Shown in pieces: positions 1 to 7,634 of a DNA stretch of 36,118 bases. Within the stretch, counting starts at the first letter, position 1, and every line of letters starts with the position of its first letter. The stretch comes from Oscillospiraceae bacterium. GTDB lineage: Bacteria > Bacillota > Clostridia > Oscillospirales > Acutalibacteraceae. The DNA lies in contig SVPJ01000024.1 in NCBI GenBank assembly GCA_015065885.1, positions 1 to 36,118 on the forward strand, given 5' to 3'. Under the pieces are notes generated by a model. It was given only the letters and a program-made list of their open reading frames with translations. It was not told the origin of the DNA and made no database searches. The translations under genes and the position numbers were made by a program.

Positions 1-4
1 AAGA

Positions 5-89
5 GCGGATTTTCGCTCAACCGAGGCGAAAACGCAGCCAATACTGCCGTATTGGCGAGTATTTTAACAATGGGTGAGTGAAAATCCGC
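5..89. repeat. Nested inverted-repeat element at window edge
   Basis: The outer arms (5-19 and 75-89, 15 nt each) are complementary apart from one G-T pair. An inner perfect 8-bp hairpin (GCCAATAC/GTATTGGC, 37-56, loop TGCC) sits inside them. No reading frame is apparent. The element could be a structured RNA, a REP/MITE-like dispersed repeat, or the 3' region of something starting outside the window. What is seen is only the pairing potential; identity is unknown. Confidence 0.5.
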
Positions 90-144
90 CTTCCAAAAAC
101 GGAGTTCGGGTTTGAATGCTCACCCTAGCGTAAGAGAAAATAAA

Positions 145-180
145 ACACAAGGGTAAGCGAGCAATCGCTTACCCTTGTGT
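145..180 (-). terminator. Intrinsic terminator of cysK
   Basis: A perfect 16-bp stem with a GCAA loop lies just past the cysK stop codon. On the minus strand it is followed by a T-rich run (TTTTATTTTC). The stem core ACAAGGGTAAGCGA is closely related to the hairpins at 13923-13970 and 24672-24702. Confidence 0.85.
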
Positions 181-190
181 ATTGTATTCC

Positions 191-1117
191 TTATTCCGAA
201 AACAGCGGGGTGGAAAGGTAACGCTCGCCCGTATCAGGGAGCAGTACCACGACGGTTTTGCCCGCATTTTCGGGGCGCTTTGCCACGGCGATCGCCGCCG
301 TCAGTGCCGCGCCTGAAGAAATACCCGCGAGTACCCCCTCACGTCGACCGAGTGCGCGGGCGGCGGCGTACGCTTCCTCTTCGGTAACGGGGAGGATCTC
401 GTCCAACACGGCGGTGTTCAACACGGCGGGTACGAACCCTGCGCCGATGCCCTGCAACCCGTGCTTGCCTGCCGCCTTGCCCGAAAGCACGGCGGAGGAG
501 GCGGGTTCGACGCCCACCACCTGCACGGCGGGGTTTTTGGACTTCAAGTATTCGCCCACCCCCGTGACGGTGCCGCCCGTGCCGACACCCGCGACGAAAA
601 TGTCCACCGCCCCTGCGGTGTCTTCCCAAATTTCGGGCCCTGTAGTCGTGCGGTGTGCCGCGGGGTTGGCAGGGTTTTGAAACTGCCCTGCCACGAACGC
701 GTGGGGGATCGCGGCGGCGAGTTCTTCCGCTTTTTCAATCGCGCCCGCCATACCGCGCGCGCCGTCGGTCAACACCAACTCGGCACCGTACGCCGTCATC
801 AGCCGTTGTCGTTCGACCGACATGGAATCAGGCATCACGATGATGGCACGCAGGCCTCTTGCCGCCGCCACCGCCGCCAAACCGATGCCCGTGTTGCCCG
901 ACGTCGGTTCGATCACCACCGCGTCGGGGGTGAGGTTGCCCGCGGCTTCGGCGGCGTTCAGCATCGAAAGTGCTACGCGGTCTTTTGCCGAGCCCGCAGG
1001 ATTAAACCCTTCCAGCTTGGCGAGCAGACGGGCAGAAAGCCCCTCCTGCTTTTCAATGTTTCTTAATTCTAACAGCGGCGTTTTGCCGATCAGTTGTTCA
1101 ATGGACGTGTAGAGCAT
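191..1117 (-). CDS. cysK: Cysteine synthase A (O-acetylserine sulfhydrylase)
   Basis: This PLP enzyme converts O-acetylserine and sulfide to cysteine and acetate in the cytoplasm. The 308-aa length is normal for CysK. The PLP-lysine motif is NPAGSAKDR near residue 45. The substrate loop [11 protein letters not shown] (about 70-80), the phosphate-binding GTGGTVTG (about 178-185) and the C-terminal GISSGAA are all present. The ATG start at 1117 follows GGAGG with an 8-nt spacer. The gene stands alone with its own promoter (1138-1166) and a strong terminator (145-180). No serine acetyltransferase gene lies in the window. An inverted repeat CTTGCC/GGCAAG (1149-1167) overlaps the -35 box and could bind a regulator; that is inference. 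CysK and CysM are hard to separate by eye, but the overall sequence favours CysK. Confidence 0.93.
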   Translation of the reverse strand: MLYTSIEQLIGKTPLLELRNIEKQEGLSARLLAKLEGFNPAGSAKDRVALSMLNAAEAAGNLTPDAVVIEPTSGNTGIGLAAVAAARGLRAIIVMPDSMSVERQRLMTAYGAELVLTDGARGMAGAIEKAEELAAAIPHAFVAGQFQNPANPAAHRTTTGPEIWEDTAGAVDIFVAGVGTGGTVTGVGEYLKSKNPAVQVVGVEPASSAVLSGKAAGKHGLQGIGAGFVPAVLNTAVLDEILPVTEEEAYAAARALGRREGVLAGISSGAALTAAIAVAKRPENAGKTVVVLLPDTGERYLSTPLFSE

Positions 1118-1137
1118 GAAAATCGCCTCCGACTTTT

Positions 1138-1166
1138 ATCATACCGCACTTGCCGCCATTTGGCAA
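1138..1166 (-). promoter_or_regulatory. cysK sigma-A promoter
   Basis: On the minus strand TTGCCA (1166-1161) and TATGAT (1143-1138) are separated by 17 nt. The -10 box is about 20 nt upstream of the cysK ATG. The -35 box lies inside a CTTGCC-7-GGCAAG inverted repeat. Confidence 0.65.
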
Positions 1167-1187
1167 GAGAAAATTCGATGTCAAACC

Positions 1188-1216
1188 TTGTCAAACGGAG
1201 GAAAATATGATATGAT
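1188..1216 (+). promoter_or_regulatory. Promoter of HAD-DUF1015 operon
   Basis: TTGTCA (1188-1193), a 17-nt spacer and TATGAT (1211-1216). The leader to the ATG at 1240 is short and carries GAAGGAGGG. Confidence 0.65.
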
Positions 1217-1239
1217 TTCCTTGTGAAGGAGGGATCACT

Positions 1240-1881
1240 ATGGTCGTCTTTTTTGATCTGGACGGGACGTTGACCGATCCGTTTGAGGGTATCACCCGTT
1301 CGGTGCAGTTTGCACTGGCGCATTTCGGCATTGACGTTGCCGACCGCGCACAACTCGCGCCCTACATCGGGCCGCCGCTCAGGGAATCGTTTATCGAGCG
1401 GCACGGGCTGTCGGGGGAGCAGGCAGACGAAGCGTTACGGCAATACCGCGTGCGGTTTTCGGACGTCGGTATGTTTGAAAACCGCGTGTACGACGGGGTG
1501 GAGGCAATGCTTCGCACCCTCGGCGAGCGGGGCGTGCGTATGGCGGTCGCGACCTCCAAGCCCACCGTGTTTTCGGTGAAGATACTCGAACATTTCGGGC
1601 TGTCACGGTATTTTGAAGCCATCGTCGGCAGCGAACTGAACGGTCACCGCGTGGAGAAGGCGGAGGTCATTGCCGAAGCGATGACACGTCTCGGCGTGAC
1701 GGCGGATGACGTGTGGATGGTGGGTGACCGCTGCTTCGACATCGAGGGTGCCCACCGGAACGGAATGCGTGCCGTCGGCGTGCGGTACGGTTACGCCGAA
1801 GGGGACGAACTCGCTCGGGCGGGGGCGGAACACATTGTGGATACGGTGGAAGAGTTACAAGCATTTTTGTTAGGAGAATGA
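1240..1881 (+). CDS. HAD-family hydrolase, phosphoglycolate phosphatase-like
   Basis: A 213-aa cytoplasmic HAD phosphatase. Motif I is FFDLDGTLTDP (residues about 4-14), with the nucleophile Asp and the general acid Asp. Motif II is ATSKPT, with the conserved Ser/Thr and following Lys. Motif III/IV is MVGDRCFDIEGA near residue 160. The cap inserted after motif I is of the alpha-helical C1 type, as in Gph/PpaX/YqaB phosphatases. The ATG is preceded by GAAGGAGGG. The substrate cannot be read from sequence; phosphoglycolate, pyrophosphate or sugar phosphates are all possible in this family. The next gene starts 3 nt after the stop, so the two are co-transcribed. Confidence 0.85.
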   Translation: MVVFFDLDGTLTDPFEGITRSVQFALAHFGIDVADRAQLAPYIGPPLRESFIERHGLSGEQADEALRQYRVRFSDVGMFENRVYDGVEAMLRTLGERGVRMAVATSKPTVFSVKILEHFGLSRYFEAIVGSELNGHRVEKAEVIAEAMTRLGVTADDVWMVGDRCFDIEGAHRNGMRAVGVRYGYAEGDELARAGAEHIVDTVEELQAFLLGE

Positions 1882-1884
1882 GAA

Positions 1885-3066
1885 ATGAAACATTTTGGTT
1901 TGCAAGCGGCGGATATCTTGTTGCCGCAGGACGGGTTTGAAACATGGTCGGTGGTAGCGTGCGATCAGTACACTTCTGAGCCGGAATATTGGAACGCGGT
2001 GGAGGAAACGGTGGGGGACGCCCCTTCCGCTTTGCGCGTGACCTTACCTGAAATTTATTTGAACGAAGATCCCGCCCCGCGCATTGCGGCGATCAACCGC
2101 ACGATGGCGCAGTATTTGGCGGACGGGGTGCTGAAAGCGTATCCTGACAGTATGGTGTACATTGAGCGGGAGACGTCGGCGGGGGTACGCCGCGGTCTGC
2201 TGGGTGTCATCGACCTGGAGGAGTACGACTATCGCCCCGGCAGTAAGACCCTCATCCGTGCGACCGAGCAGACGGTGGTGGAGCGTATTCCGCCCCGCGT
2301 GCAGATCCGCCGCGAAGCACCGCTGGAGTTGCCGCACGTGTTGCTCTTGATGGACGACGTGAAGCACACCGTCTTCGGTGCGGCGGGCACGGCAGGGGAC
2401 GTGGTGTACGATTTTGATCTGATGCAGGGCGGCGGACATATCCGCGGTACCCGGCTTCCGAAAGAGTCGCAGGAAAAGGTAAAGGCGGCGCTTGCCGCTC
2501 TGCTCGACGGGCAGGACGACCCGTTGCTCTTTGCGGTGGGAGACGGCAACCATTCGCTGGCTACCGCGAAGGAATGCTACCGCCAAGACCCCAATCCGAA
2601 GAACCGCTACGCTCTGGTGGAGGTGGTGAACATCCACGACGACGCCATTCAGTTCGAGCCCATCTACCGCGTGTTATTCGGCGCGGATATCGCGGACGTG
2701 ACGGCACGCCTTGCCGCCTTGTGCGGCGAAGGGGAGGTTACGCAGACGATCACCTGTGTGACCGCCGCGGGGGAGACGGTGCTGAAACTTGCACCCACCG
2801 CAAAGCTTCCCGTCGGCACGTTGCAGGCGTTTTTGGATGCGTATTTGAAGGAGCATCCCGCTGTCAGCATCGACTACATACACGGCGAAGAGACGGTGCG
2901 CCGTCTGTGTACCGCAGAAGGCGTGATCGGCTTCCTGTTTGACGGTATGGGCAAGGATGAATTGTTCCCCGCCATTCGTCAGGACGGCTCGTTGCCCCGC
3001 AAGACCTTCTCGATGGGTCATGCGGAGGACAAACGCTATTATCTGGAAGCGCGTGCAATACGATAA
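1885..3066 (+). CDS. DUF1015 family protein
   Basis: A 393-aa soluble protein of the DUF1015 family, widespread in Clostridia and of unproven function. Recognisable family features are the N-terminal VVACDQYTSEPEYW, the GLLGVIDLEEYDY stretch, the central DGNHSLATAKECY with its conserved His, and the C-terminal KTFSMGHAEDKRYYLEARAI. Some relatives are found near phosphoserine and serine metabolism genes; here the only operon partner is the HAD phosphatase 3 nt upstream, so a metabolic phosphatase link is only suggestive. The Shine-Dalgarno sequence (TAGGAG) overlaps the end of the upstream gene. A bidirectional terminator follows at once. Confidence 0.85.
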   Translation: MKHFGLQAADILLPQDGFETWSVVACDQYTSEPEYWNAVEETVGDAPSALRVTLPEIYLNEDPAPRIAAINRTMAQYLADGVLKAYPDSMVYIERETSAGVRRGLLGVIDLEEYDYRPGSKTLIRATEQTVVERIPPRVQIRREAPLELPHVLLLMDDVKHTVFGAAGTAGDVVYDFDLMQGGGHIRGTRLPKESQEKVKAALAALLDGQDDPLLFAVGDGNHSLATAKECYRQDPNPKNRYALVEVVNIHDDAIQFEPIYRVLFGADIADVTARLAALCGEGEVTQTITCVTAAGETVLKLAPTAKLPVGTLQAFLDAYLKEHPAVSIDYIHGEETVRRLCTAEGVIGFLFDGMGKDELFPAIRQDGSLPRKTFSMGHAEDKRYYLEARAIR

Positions 3067-3102
3067 AGTAAAAGGCTTCCTCGTGCGAGGAAGCCTTTTA
3101 CT
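3067..3102. terminator. Bidirectional terminator between convergent genes
   Basis: A perfect 17-bp stem (3067-3083 with 3086-3102) with a 2-nt loop. It has A-rich and T-rich flanks built into the stem, so it can stop both the DUF1015 transcript and the converging DUF47-like transcript. Its last base abuts the stop codon of the minus-strand gene. Confidence 0.85.
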
Positions 3103-3680
3103 CACGTGTTTTTGAGAGACAGCCACAAGGCGGTGTCGGCAATGCGGGCAACGTCCTGCACCGCACGGTGCAACGCCGCCGTGACGGCAGACGGCGCGGC
3201 AGGCGCGAGCAACAGTTCTCTCCACAGGCGGTCGGCATCCCGCCGTAAGGAGAACAGCGCGGTGACGGCGTCGTCGGCACGGAGTTCTCCCGCTTCGGGC
3301 CAAGTGACGAGCCACTCCTGCAACCTACGCACCGCCTGCGCAAGCAACCTGCCCCACCGTGCGCCTTCGGCGGGCGGCTCACCGCACCACAAAAGGGCGG
3401 TCTGATACAATTCGTCCGCCAACGCGGCGATGCGATAGAGCAACAGTGAGACGTCCTCACGCTCCACCGCCGTGATAAAAGTGTGGGTGAGTGCGGCGTT
3501 GGTCTCACGCCACAGACGGTATACGGCGGCGGACAATCCTGCAAGTCGGCGCACGGTGTCTTCCCGTTGTGCCGCTTCGGTGTAGGTATCCATATTTTGT
3601 AACAGCACCGTCTCCCGTACGAGGCTGTCGAGTGCGGTCTGCACGGCGTCCCAGCCGCTCGGTGTGTTCTTTTTTGGCAT
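3102..3680 (-). CDS. DUF47/PhoU-like helical protein
   Basis: A 192-aa, all-helical, acidic protein without signal peptide or membrane segment. The stretch LTHTFITAVEREDVSLLLYRIAALADEL (about residues 63-90) resembles the core of the DUF47 family (COG1392), whose members have a similar F-I-x-P-x-x-R-E-D-I pattern followed by a helix with D-x-x-D. The usual P in that motif is replaced by A. DUF47 proteins are usually paired with a PiT phosphate transporter; none is present here. The start is ATG at 3680 behind AAGGGGG. The assignment rests on one motif and the length, so an unrelated helical protein is possible. Confidence 0.6.
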   Translation of the reverse strand: MPKKNTPSGWDAVQTALDSLVRETVLLQNMDTYTEAAQREDTVRRLAGLSAAVYRLWRETNAALTHTFITAVEREDVSLLLYRIAALADELYQTALLWCGEPPAEGARWGRLLAQAVRRLQEWLVTWPEAGELRADDAVTALFSLRRDADRLWRELLLAPAAPSAVTAALHRAVQDVARIADTALWLSLKNT

Positions 3681-3743
3681 CGTATTCCCCCTTGTGTGAC
3701 TATTATACTATACGCTCTTTGTTGAATTATGACGGAGGAACGA

Positions 3744-4820
3744 ATGAATATACGAAAAATCTTACGGCGGCTTTTGCCACTGATACCTGCGGCGGCGGGA
3801 CTTCTTTGCCTTGGTGTCTGCCGCCTGTTTCCCGCGGTGGCGGAGTGGGTGTTTGCCCGCGGGGTACGGCGCGGGCTGTCGGCGTTGCTCGGCACGGTAA
3901 CGGGGTTTCTCCCGTTTTCACTGGCAGAACTGCTGGTGGTCACGGCACTGCCCGCGGCGGTCGCTCTCGTCGTGCGGGCGGTGCGCCGCCCCGCAGTGCG
4001 GGCAAAACTCTTGCGTGGGTGTGCGTGGTGCGTATCGTCCGCCTTTTTGCTGTATCTGTTGATGCACGGCTTGCAATACGCCCGCCTGCCGCTTTCCGAG
4101 CAAATGGGACTTTCGGTGAGCCACTCAAGTTCGGTGGAACGCCTTGCCGACCTCACCGCGTATTTTGCTGAAAAAGCGTCCGCCGCCCGTGCCGCATGTA
4201 AAGAGGATGCACAAGGGTGTATGCGTCTTTCCACCACCACGGGCGAGGTGCTGAAAAGCGGAGGGGAAGGGTACGCCCGTCTGGCTGTTCGCTACCCGTT
4301 CCTACGCGGCACGGCGGACCGTGCCAAAGGGGTGGTGCTTTCGCACTGGTGGTCGTACACGGGCATCACGGGGATGTATTTCCCGCTGACGGCGGAAGCA
4401 AATGTCAACGTGGATGTCCCCGCAGATGAGATGCTGATGACCATCTCCCACGAACTCGCCCACACCCGCGGGTACGCCCACGAGGACGAGTGTAACTTTT
4501 TGGGGATCCTCGCGTGTGTCAATCATCCCGCCGTCGAGTGGCAGTACGCGGGCTGGCTTGCGGCGTATCAGTACACCGCCGACGCACTGTATGCGGCAGA
4601 CGCGGACGCGTATTATGAAGTCGCCGCCCGGTGCAGTGACGGTATGCGGCGCGACCTTGCCCGCCGTGCGGCGTATTGGTCGGGATTTGAAGGGCCGGTG
4701 GAGGAGATCTCCGCCGAGGTAAACAATGCGTTTATTCAAGTAAACGGCGACAGCGACGGCATTGCCCGTTACGGGCAGGTTACCGCTCTTTTAATGGCGT
4801 ATTACGCCGACGGGGTCTGA
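3744..4820 (+). CDS. DUF3810 membrane-anchored metalloprotease-like protein
   Basis: A 358-aa protein. The N-terminal third holds about three hydrophobic segments (residues about 10-32, 48-82 and 93-115), followed by an extracytoplasmic or cytosolic domain with SHELAHTRGYAHEDECNF. This contains an HExxH zinc-protease signature plus a downstream ED pair typical of the DUF3810 family. Family function is unproven; a zinc peptidase is the inference. The ATG at 3744 was chosen over the in-frame ATG at 3729 because GGAGGA at 3734-3739 lies just upstream of the former and would be inside the coding region of the latter. It is divergent from the DUF47-like gene across an AT-rich gap. A strong promoter for the next gene starts 8 nt after its stop. 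Confidence 0.8.
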   Translation: MNIRKILRRLLPLIPAAAGLLCLGVCRLFPAVAEWVFARGVRRGLSALLGTVTGFLPFSLAELLVVTALPAAVALVVRAVRRPAVRAKLLRGCAWCVSSAFLLYLLMHGLQYARLPLSEQMGLSVSHSSSVERLADLTAYFAEKASAARAACKEDAQGCMRLSTTTGEVLKSGGEGYARLAVRYPFLRGTADRAKGVVLSHWWSYTGITGMYFPLTAEANVNVDVPADEMLMTISHELAHTRGYAHEDECNFLGILACVNHPAVEWQYAGWLAAYQYTADALYAADADAYYEVAARCSDGMRRDLARRAAYWSGFEGPVEEISAEVNNAFIQVNGDSDGIARYGQVTALLMAYYADGV

Positions 4821-4827
4821 CCTGCGG

Positions 4828-4856
4828 TTGACACGTACGGGAACACGTGTTAAAAT
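4828..4856 (+). promoter_or_regulatory. Promoter of the dockerin-LRR gene
   Basis: TTGACA (4828-4833), a 17-nt spacer and TAAAAT (4851-4856). The spacer holds an ACACGT/ACGTGT inverted repeat (4831-4850) that could be an operator. The leader carries a CAAACGC/GCGTTTG hairpin (4868-4887). Confidence 0.75.
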
Positions 4857-4913
4857 ATGACGAAAAGCAAACGCCGCCCTGCGTTTGGGTGGCCCGAAGG
4901 AGACGATAAGACG

Positions 4914-6995
4914 ATGAAACGTGTGATTTCTATTTTTTTGACGGTGGTGCTGTTGCTGACCTTGCTTCCCGCAGGGGCGATGAGTTCGGCATTTACGGCT
5001 TTCGCGGATACTGAAGAGGGGTATACCTACACGGTATCGGATAACGAAGCCACCATCACCGACGTGGATGCCGCCGTCAGCGGCGAAGTGGCGATTCCCG
5101 AAACGCTCGGCGGTGCGTCGGTGACCGCGATCGCCGCCAATGCCTTTGCGGATTGCACGGGTATTACCAAGATCACCCTGCCTGCAACGCTGAGGAGTGT
5201 GGGTGAGGATGCGTTCCTCAACTGCACGGGGCTTGCGGCGGTGCATATCACCGATCTTGCGGCGTGGTGCCGTGTTCAGTTTGGGAGTTACACGGCAAAC
5301 CCCTTGTACTATGCGCGCACCTTGTTTGTCAACGGCTCGTTGGTGACCGATTTGGTTATCCCGAACGACATGACCGAGATCGGCTATGCGACCTTCTATG
5401 GCTGCAACAGTTTGGCTTCGGTCACCATTCCGAGCAACGTTAAGACGATCGGCCGCGGTGCTTTCTATGGCTCCTCTGTCGAGACGGTGACGATTGCGGA
5501 CGGTGTGGAGACCATCGATTTCGGCGCCTTCTACGAGTGCGAAGCGCTCAGCAATATCACCATCGGCAATACGGTGAAGACGATCGGCAACTATGCGTTC
5601 TATGGTTGTGACGCGCTTGCTGAGATCGCGTTGCCGAACAGCCTTACCACCGTGGGCGACTATGCGTTTCGCAATTCTGCGATCGAGAGCATCGTGATTC
5701 CAAATAGCGTGACCGCTCTCGGCAAGGGCGTGTTCTACGATTGCGCGTCGTTGACCGAGGCTACTCTGCCGAACGGCATCACGGCGATCGGCGACAAGTT
5801 GTTCTACAACTGCGCGGCGCTCGAAAGCATGGTGATTCCGGATAGCGTGCAGGTGATTGGCGACAGCGCGTTCCGCGGTTGTGCGGCACTTGCCGACGTC
5901 ACCATCGGTGCGGGTGTGACCACCATCAGCGCCAATGCGTTCCGTGACGCAGGACTCATCACGCTCACCATTCCTGCGGGCGTGATCACCGTTGGCAACA
6001 ATGCCTTTCGCGGTTGCGCCTCGCTGGCTACGGTGTACTATAATGCGGTGAACTGCACCACGGCGGGCGTGGCGGCGTATCCCGTGTTTGCGGATTGCAC
6101 CGCGCTCACCGCTGTGTACGTGGGAGGTACGGTCACGGCAGTGCCTGCGCAGGCGTTCCGCGGTACAACGGCGCTTTCGGATGTGTATTTGGCGAAGAAC
6201 GTCGTGTCCGTCGGCAAGAACGCTTTCTATCAATGCACCGCTTTGACTACGGTGTATTACAGCGGCAGCGAAGCTGACCGCGCGGACATCACGATCGGGA
6301 CAAATAACGGCCCGCTTACCAACGCGACGTGGCAATATGACCGCTGTCCGCACGTTTACACCACGGTGAACGGCTACAATGCCCCCACTTGCACTGCAGA
6401 GGGGAAGACAGGAGATACCGTGTGTGACGATTGCGGCGTGACGGTAGCGGAAAGCGAACCCATTCCCGTGATTCCGCACGCCTCTGTGGAAGACGCGGCG
6501 GTCGACGCGACCTGCACCGAAACGGGGCTCACCACAGGCGCACACTGCGACGTGTGCGGCGAAGTGTTGACAGCGCAGGAAGTCGTGCCCGTGATTCCTC
6601 ACACTCCCGTGGCAGATGCGGCGAAGGACGCGACCTGCACCGAAACGGGTCTCGCGGCAGGTGCACACTGCGACGTGTGCGGCGAAGTGTTGGTAGTGCA
6701 GGAAGTCCTGCCCATGATCGATCACACCTATACCGACGATGCCGATACGACGTGCGATGTGTGTGGATTTACGCGTGCACCGCTCTATATACTCGGTGAC
6801 GTGGACGGCAGTGGGAAGATCGATTCCACCGATGCGCGGTTGGTACTGCAGTATGCGGTGAAAAAGATCGATGCTGCGGCACTGACCGTCGCCGCCGCCG
6901 ACGTGGACGGCAGCGGTGCGGTGGATTCCACCGACGCACGACTTGTGTTGCAATACGCAGTTAAAAAGATCACAAAATTCCCTACATCTGCTTAA
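4914..6995 (+). CDS. Secreted BspA-like LRR protein with C-terminal dockerin
   Basis: A 693-aa exported protein. Residues 1 to about 32 are a signal peptide (MKRVISIFLTVVLLLTLLPAGA). Residues about 35-465 are LRR_5/BspA-type repeats of about 23 residues, each with the pattern I-P-x-x-V-x-x-I-G-x-x-A-F-x-x-C. Residues about 480-620 are three Cys-rich modules (TCTETGLTTGAHCDVCGEV type). Residues about 625-693 form a type-I-like dockerin with two calcium loops, DVDGSGKIDSTD and DVDGSGAVDSTD, each followed by ARLVLQYAVKKI. The ATG at 4914 is preferred because GAAGGAG precedes it and the upstream in-frame ATG at 4857 directly abuts the -10 box. Dockerins bind cohesin modules of scaffoldins, so this is probably a complex-bound adhesin or substrate-binding component. 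No catalytic domain is visible. Confidence 0.9.
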   Translation: MKRVISIFLTVVLLLTLLPAGAMSSAFTAFADTEEGYTYTVSDNEATITDVDAAVSGEVAIPETLGGASVTAIAANAFADCTGITKITLPATLRSVGEDAFLNCTGLAAVHITDLAAWCRVQFGSYTANPLYYARTLFVNGSLVTDLVIPNDMTEIGYATFYGCNSLASVTIPSNVKTIGRGAFYGSSVETVTIADGVETIDFGAFYECEALSNITIGNTVKTIGNYAFYGCDALAEIALPNSLTTVGDYAFRNSAIESIVIPNSVTALGKGVFYDCASLTEATLPNGITAIGDKLFYNCAALESMVIPDSVQVIGDSAFRGCAALADVTIGAGVTTISANAFRDAGLITLTIPAGVITVGNNAFRGCASLATVYYNAVNCTTAGVAAYPVFADCTALTAVYVGGTVTAVPAQAFRGTTALSDVYLAKNVVSVGKNAFYQCTALTTVYYSGSEADRADITIGTNNGPLTNATWQYDRCPHVYTTVNGYNAPTCTAEGKTGDTVCDDCGVTVAESEPIPVIPHASVEDAAVDATCTETGLTTGAHCDVCGEVLTAQEVVPVIPHTPVADAAKDATCTETGLAAGAHCDVCGEVLVVQEVLPMIDHTYTDDADTTCDVCGFTRAPLYILGDVDGSGKIDSTDARLVLQYAVKKIDAAALTVAAADVDGSGAVDSTDARLVLQYAVKKITKFPTSA

Positions 6996-7095
6996 TGTGG
7001 GCGCAACGTTTGCCGAAGGCAAACTTGCAGAACAAGGGCGAAGCCCTTCGTTCGGTATGCAGGTGAAAAAGATCAAACAATTCCCCACGGCGTAA
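6996..7095 (+). other. Relic second dockerin tail behind a two-hairpin insert
   Basis: Directly after the LRR gene stop comes about 55 nt with two GAA-loop hairpins (GTTTGCC/GGCAAAC at 7008-7024 and AAGGGC/GCCCTT at 7034-7048). Then 7054-7095 reads like the end of a dockerin gene: codons for VKKIKQFPTA and a stop, closely matching the real C-terminus VKKITKFPTSA. This copy has one extra base compared with the codons in the intact dockerin and is not in frame with the gene. It looks like the former or duplicated 3' end displaced by a small insertion. Confidence 0.6.
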
Positions 7096-7105
7096 AGTAA
7101 ACGTG

Positions 7106-7138
7106 CACGGGCAAGCGAAAACCGCTTGCCCGTGTTTT
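7106..7138 (+). terminator. Intrinsic terminator of dockerin-LRR gene
   Basis: A perfect 12-bp stem (CACGGGCAAGCG with CGCTTGCCCGTG) and AAAAC loop, followed by TTTT. It sits behind the relic dockerin tail, as expected if that tail was once the gene end. Confidence 0.85.
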
Positions 7139-7159
7139 GTTGTTAATTTGGGATGGGAT

Positions 7160-7621
7160 GTAGGGTACGTTCTTGCCGACGCACCGCAAGGTCACCGTGG
7201 CAAACGCGGGTTGGTACGCGGTCGCGGGGCGGGACGATGTGGGCATCGTCCCCTACCGCTCGGTTCAAATCGACGCTGTGACCCTTGGCCCCCTTGTTAA
7301 AGGGGGCTGGCATTTTCGAGGAGCAAAGCGAGGAGAAAATGACTGGGGGATTGCCACGACCGACCGCACAATACGGTTCGCGCATCGCGCGTCCGAGGGA
7401 TGACCACCAACATCGGAACAACCGTTGTAGGGTGCGGCGCTTGCCGACGCACCGCGGGATTGCGCCAAACGCGGGTTGGTACGCGGTCGTGGGGCGGACT
7501 GCCGAGAACGTCGGTCCCTACAAGGCACGCCCGCGGGTTGGTACGCGGTCGCGGGGCGGACCGCCGAGGACGTCGGTCCCTACAAGGCACGCCCGCGGGC
7601 TGGTCGGTCGCGGACCGTACG
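7160..7621. repeat. Block of dispersed intergenic repeats
   Basis: A gap of about 500 bp without genes. It holds two tandem units of 62 bp (7471-7532 and 7533-7594) plus a partial third, each starting GCGGGTTGGTACGCGGTCG. A further copy of that core lies at 7206-7228. A 26-bp motif at 7231-7256 recurs identically at 13986-14011. A 28-bp motif at 7427-7454 has a perfect inverted copy at 18877-18904 and a degenerate copy at 7160-7186. A GCCCCCTT/AAGGGGGC hairpin lies at 7288-7307. Frames here are composition artefacts. The sequence looks like genome-wide repeat family members nested into one another. Confidence 0.8.
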
Positions 7622-7634
7622 AGGGCGGTGCAAA

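Noticed and set aside
1885-3066. DUF1015 and HAD genes as a serine-biosynthesis pair
   Set aside because: No serA or serC gene is in the window and the HAD protein resembles Gph/PpaX rather than SerB.
3098-4240. A 380-codon minus-strand frame covering the DUF47-like and DUF3810 genes
   Set aside because: Arg/Ser/Pro-rich composition, spans a divergent promoter region and overlaps two better-supported genes.
4791-7088. A 765-codon open frame on the minus strand opposite the dockerin-LRR gene
   Set aside because: It is the mirror of repeated LRR codons in GC-rich DNA, has no ribosome site or family motif, and the plus-strand gene has a signal peptide, LRRs and a dockerin.
7471-7621. Possible CRISPR array because of tandem repeats
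   Set aside because: The 62-bp units are contiguous without unique spacers and there are no cas genes.
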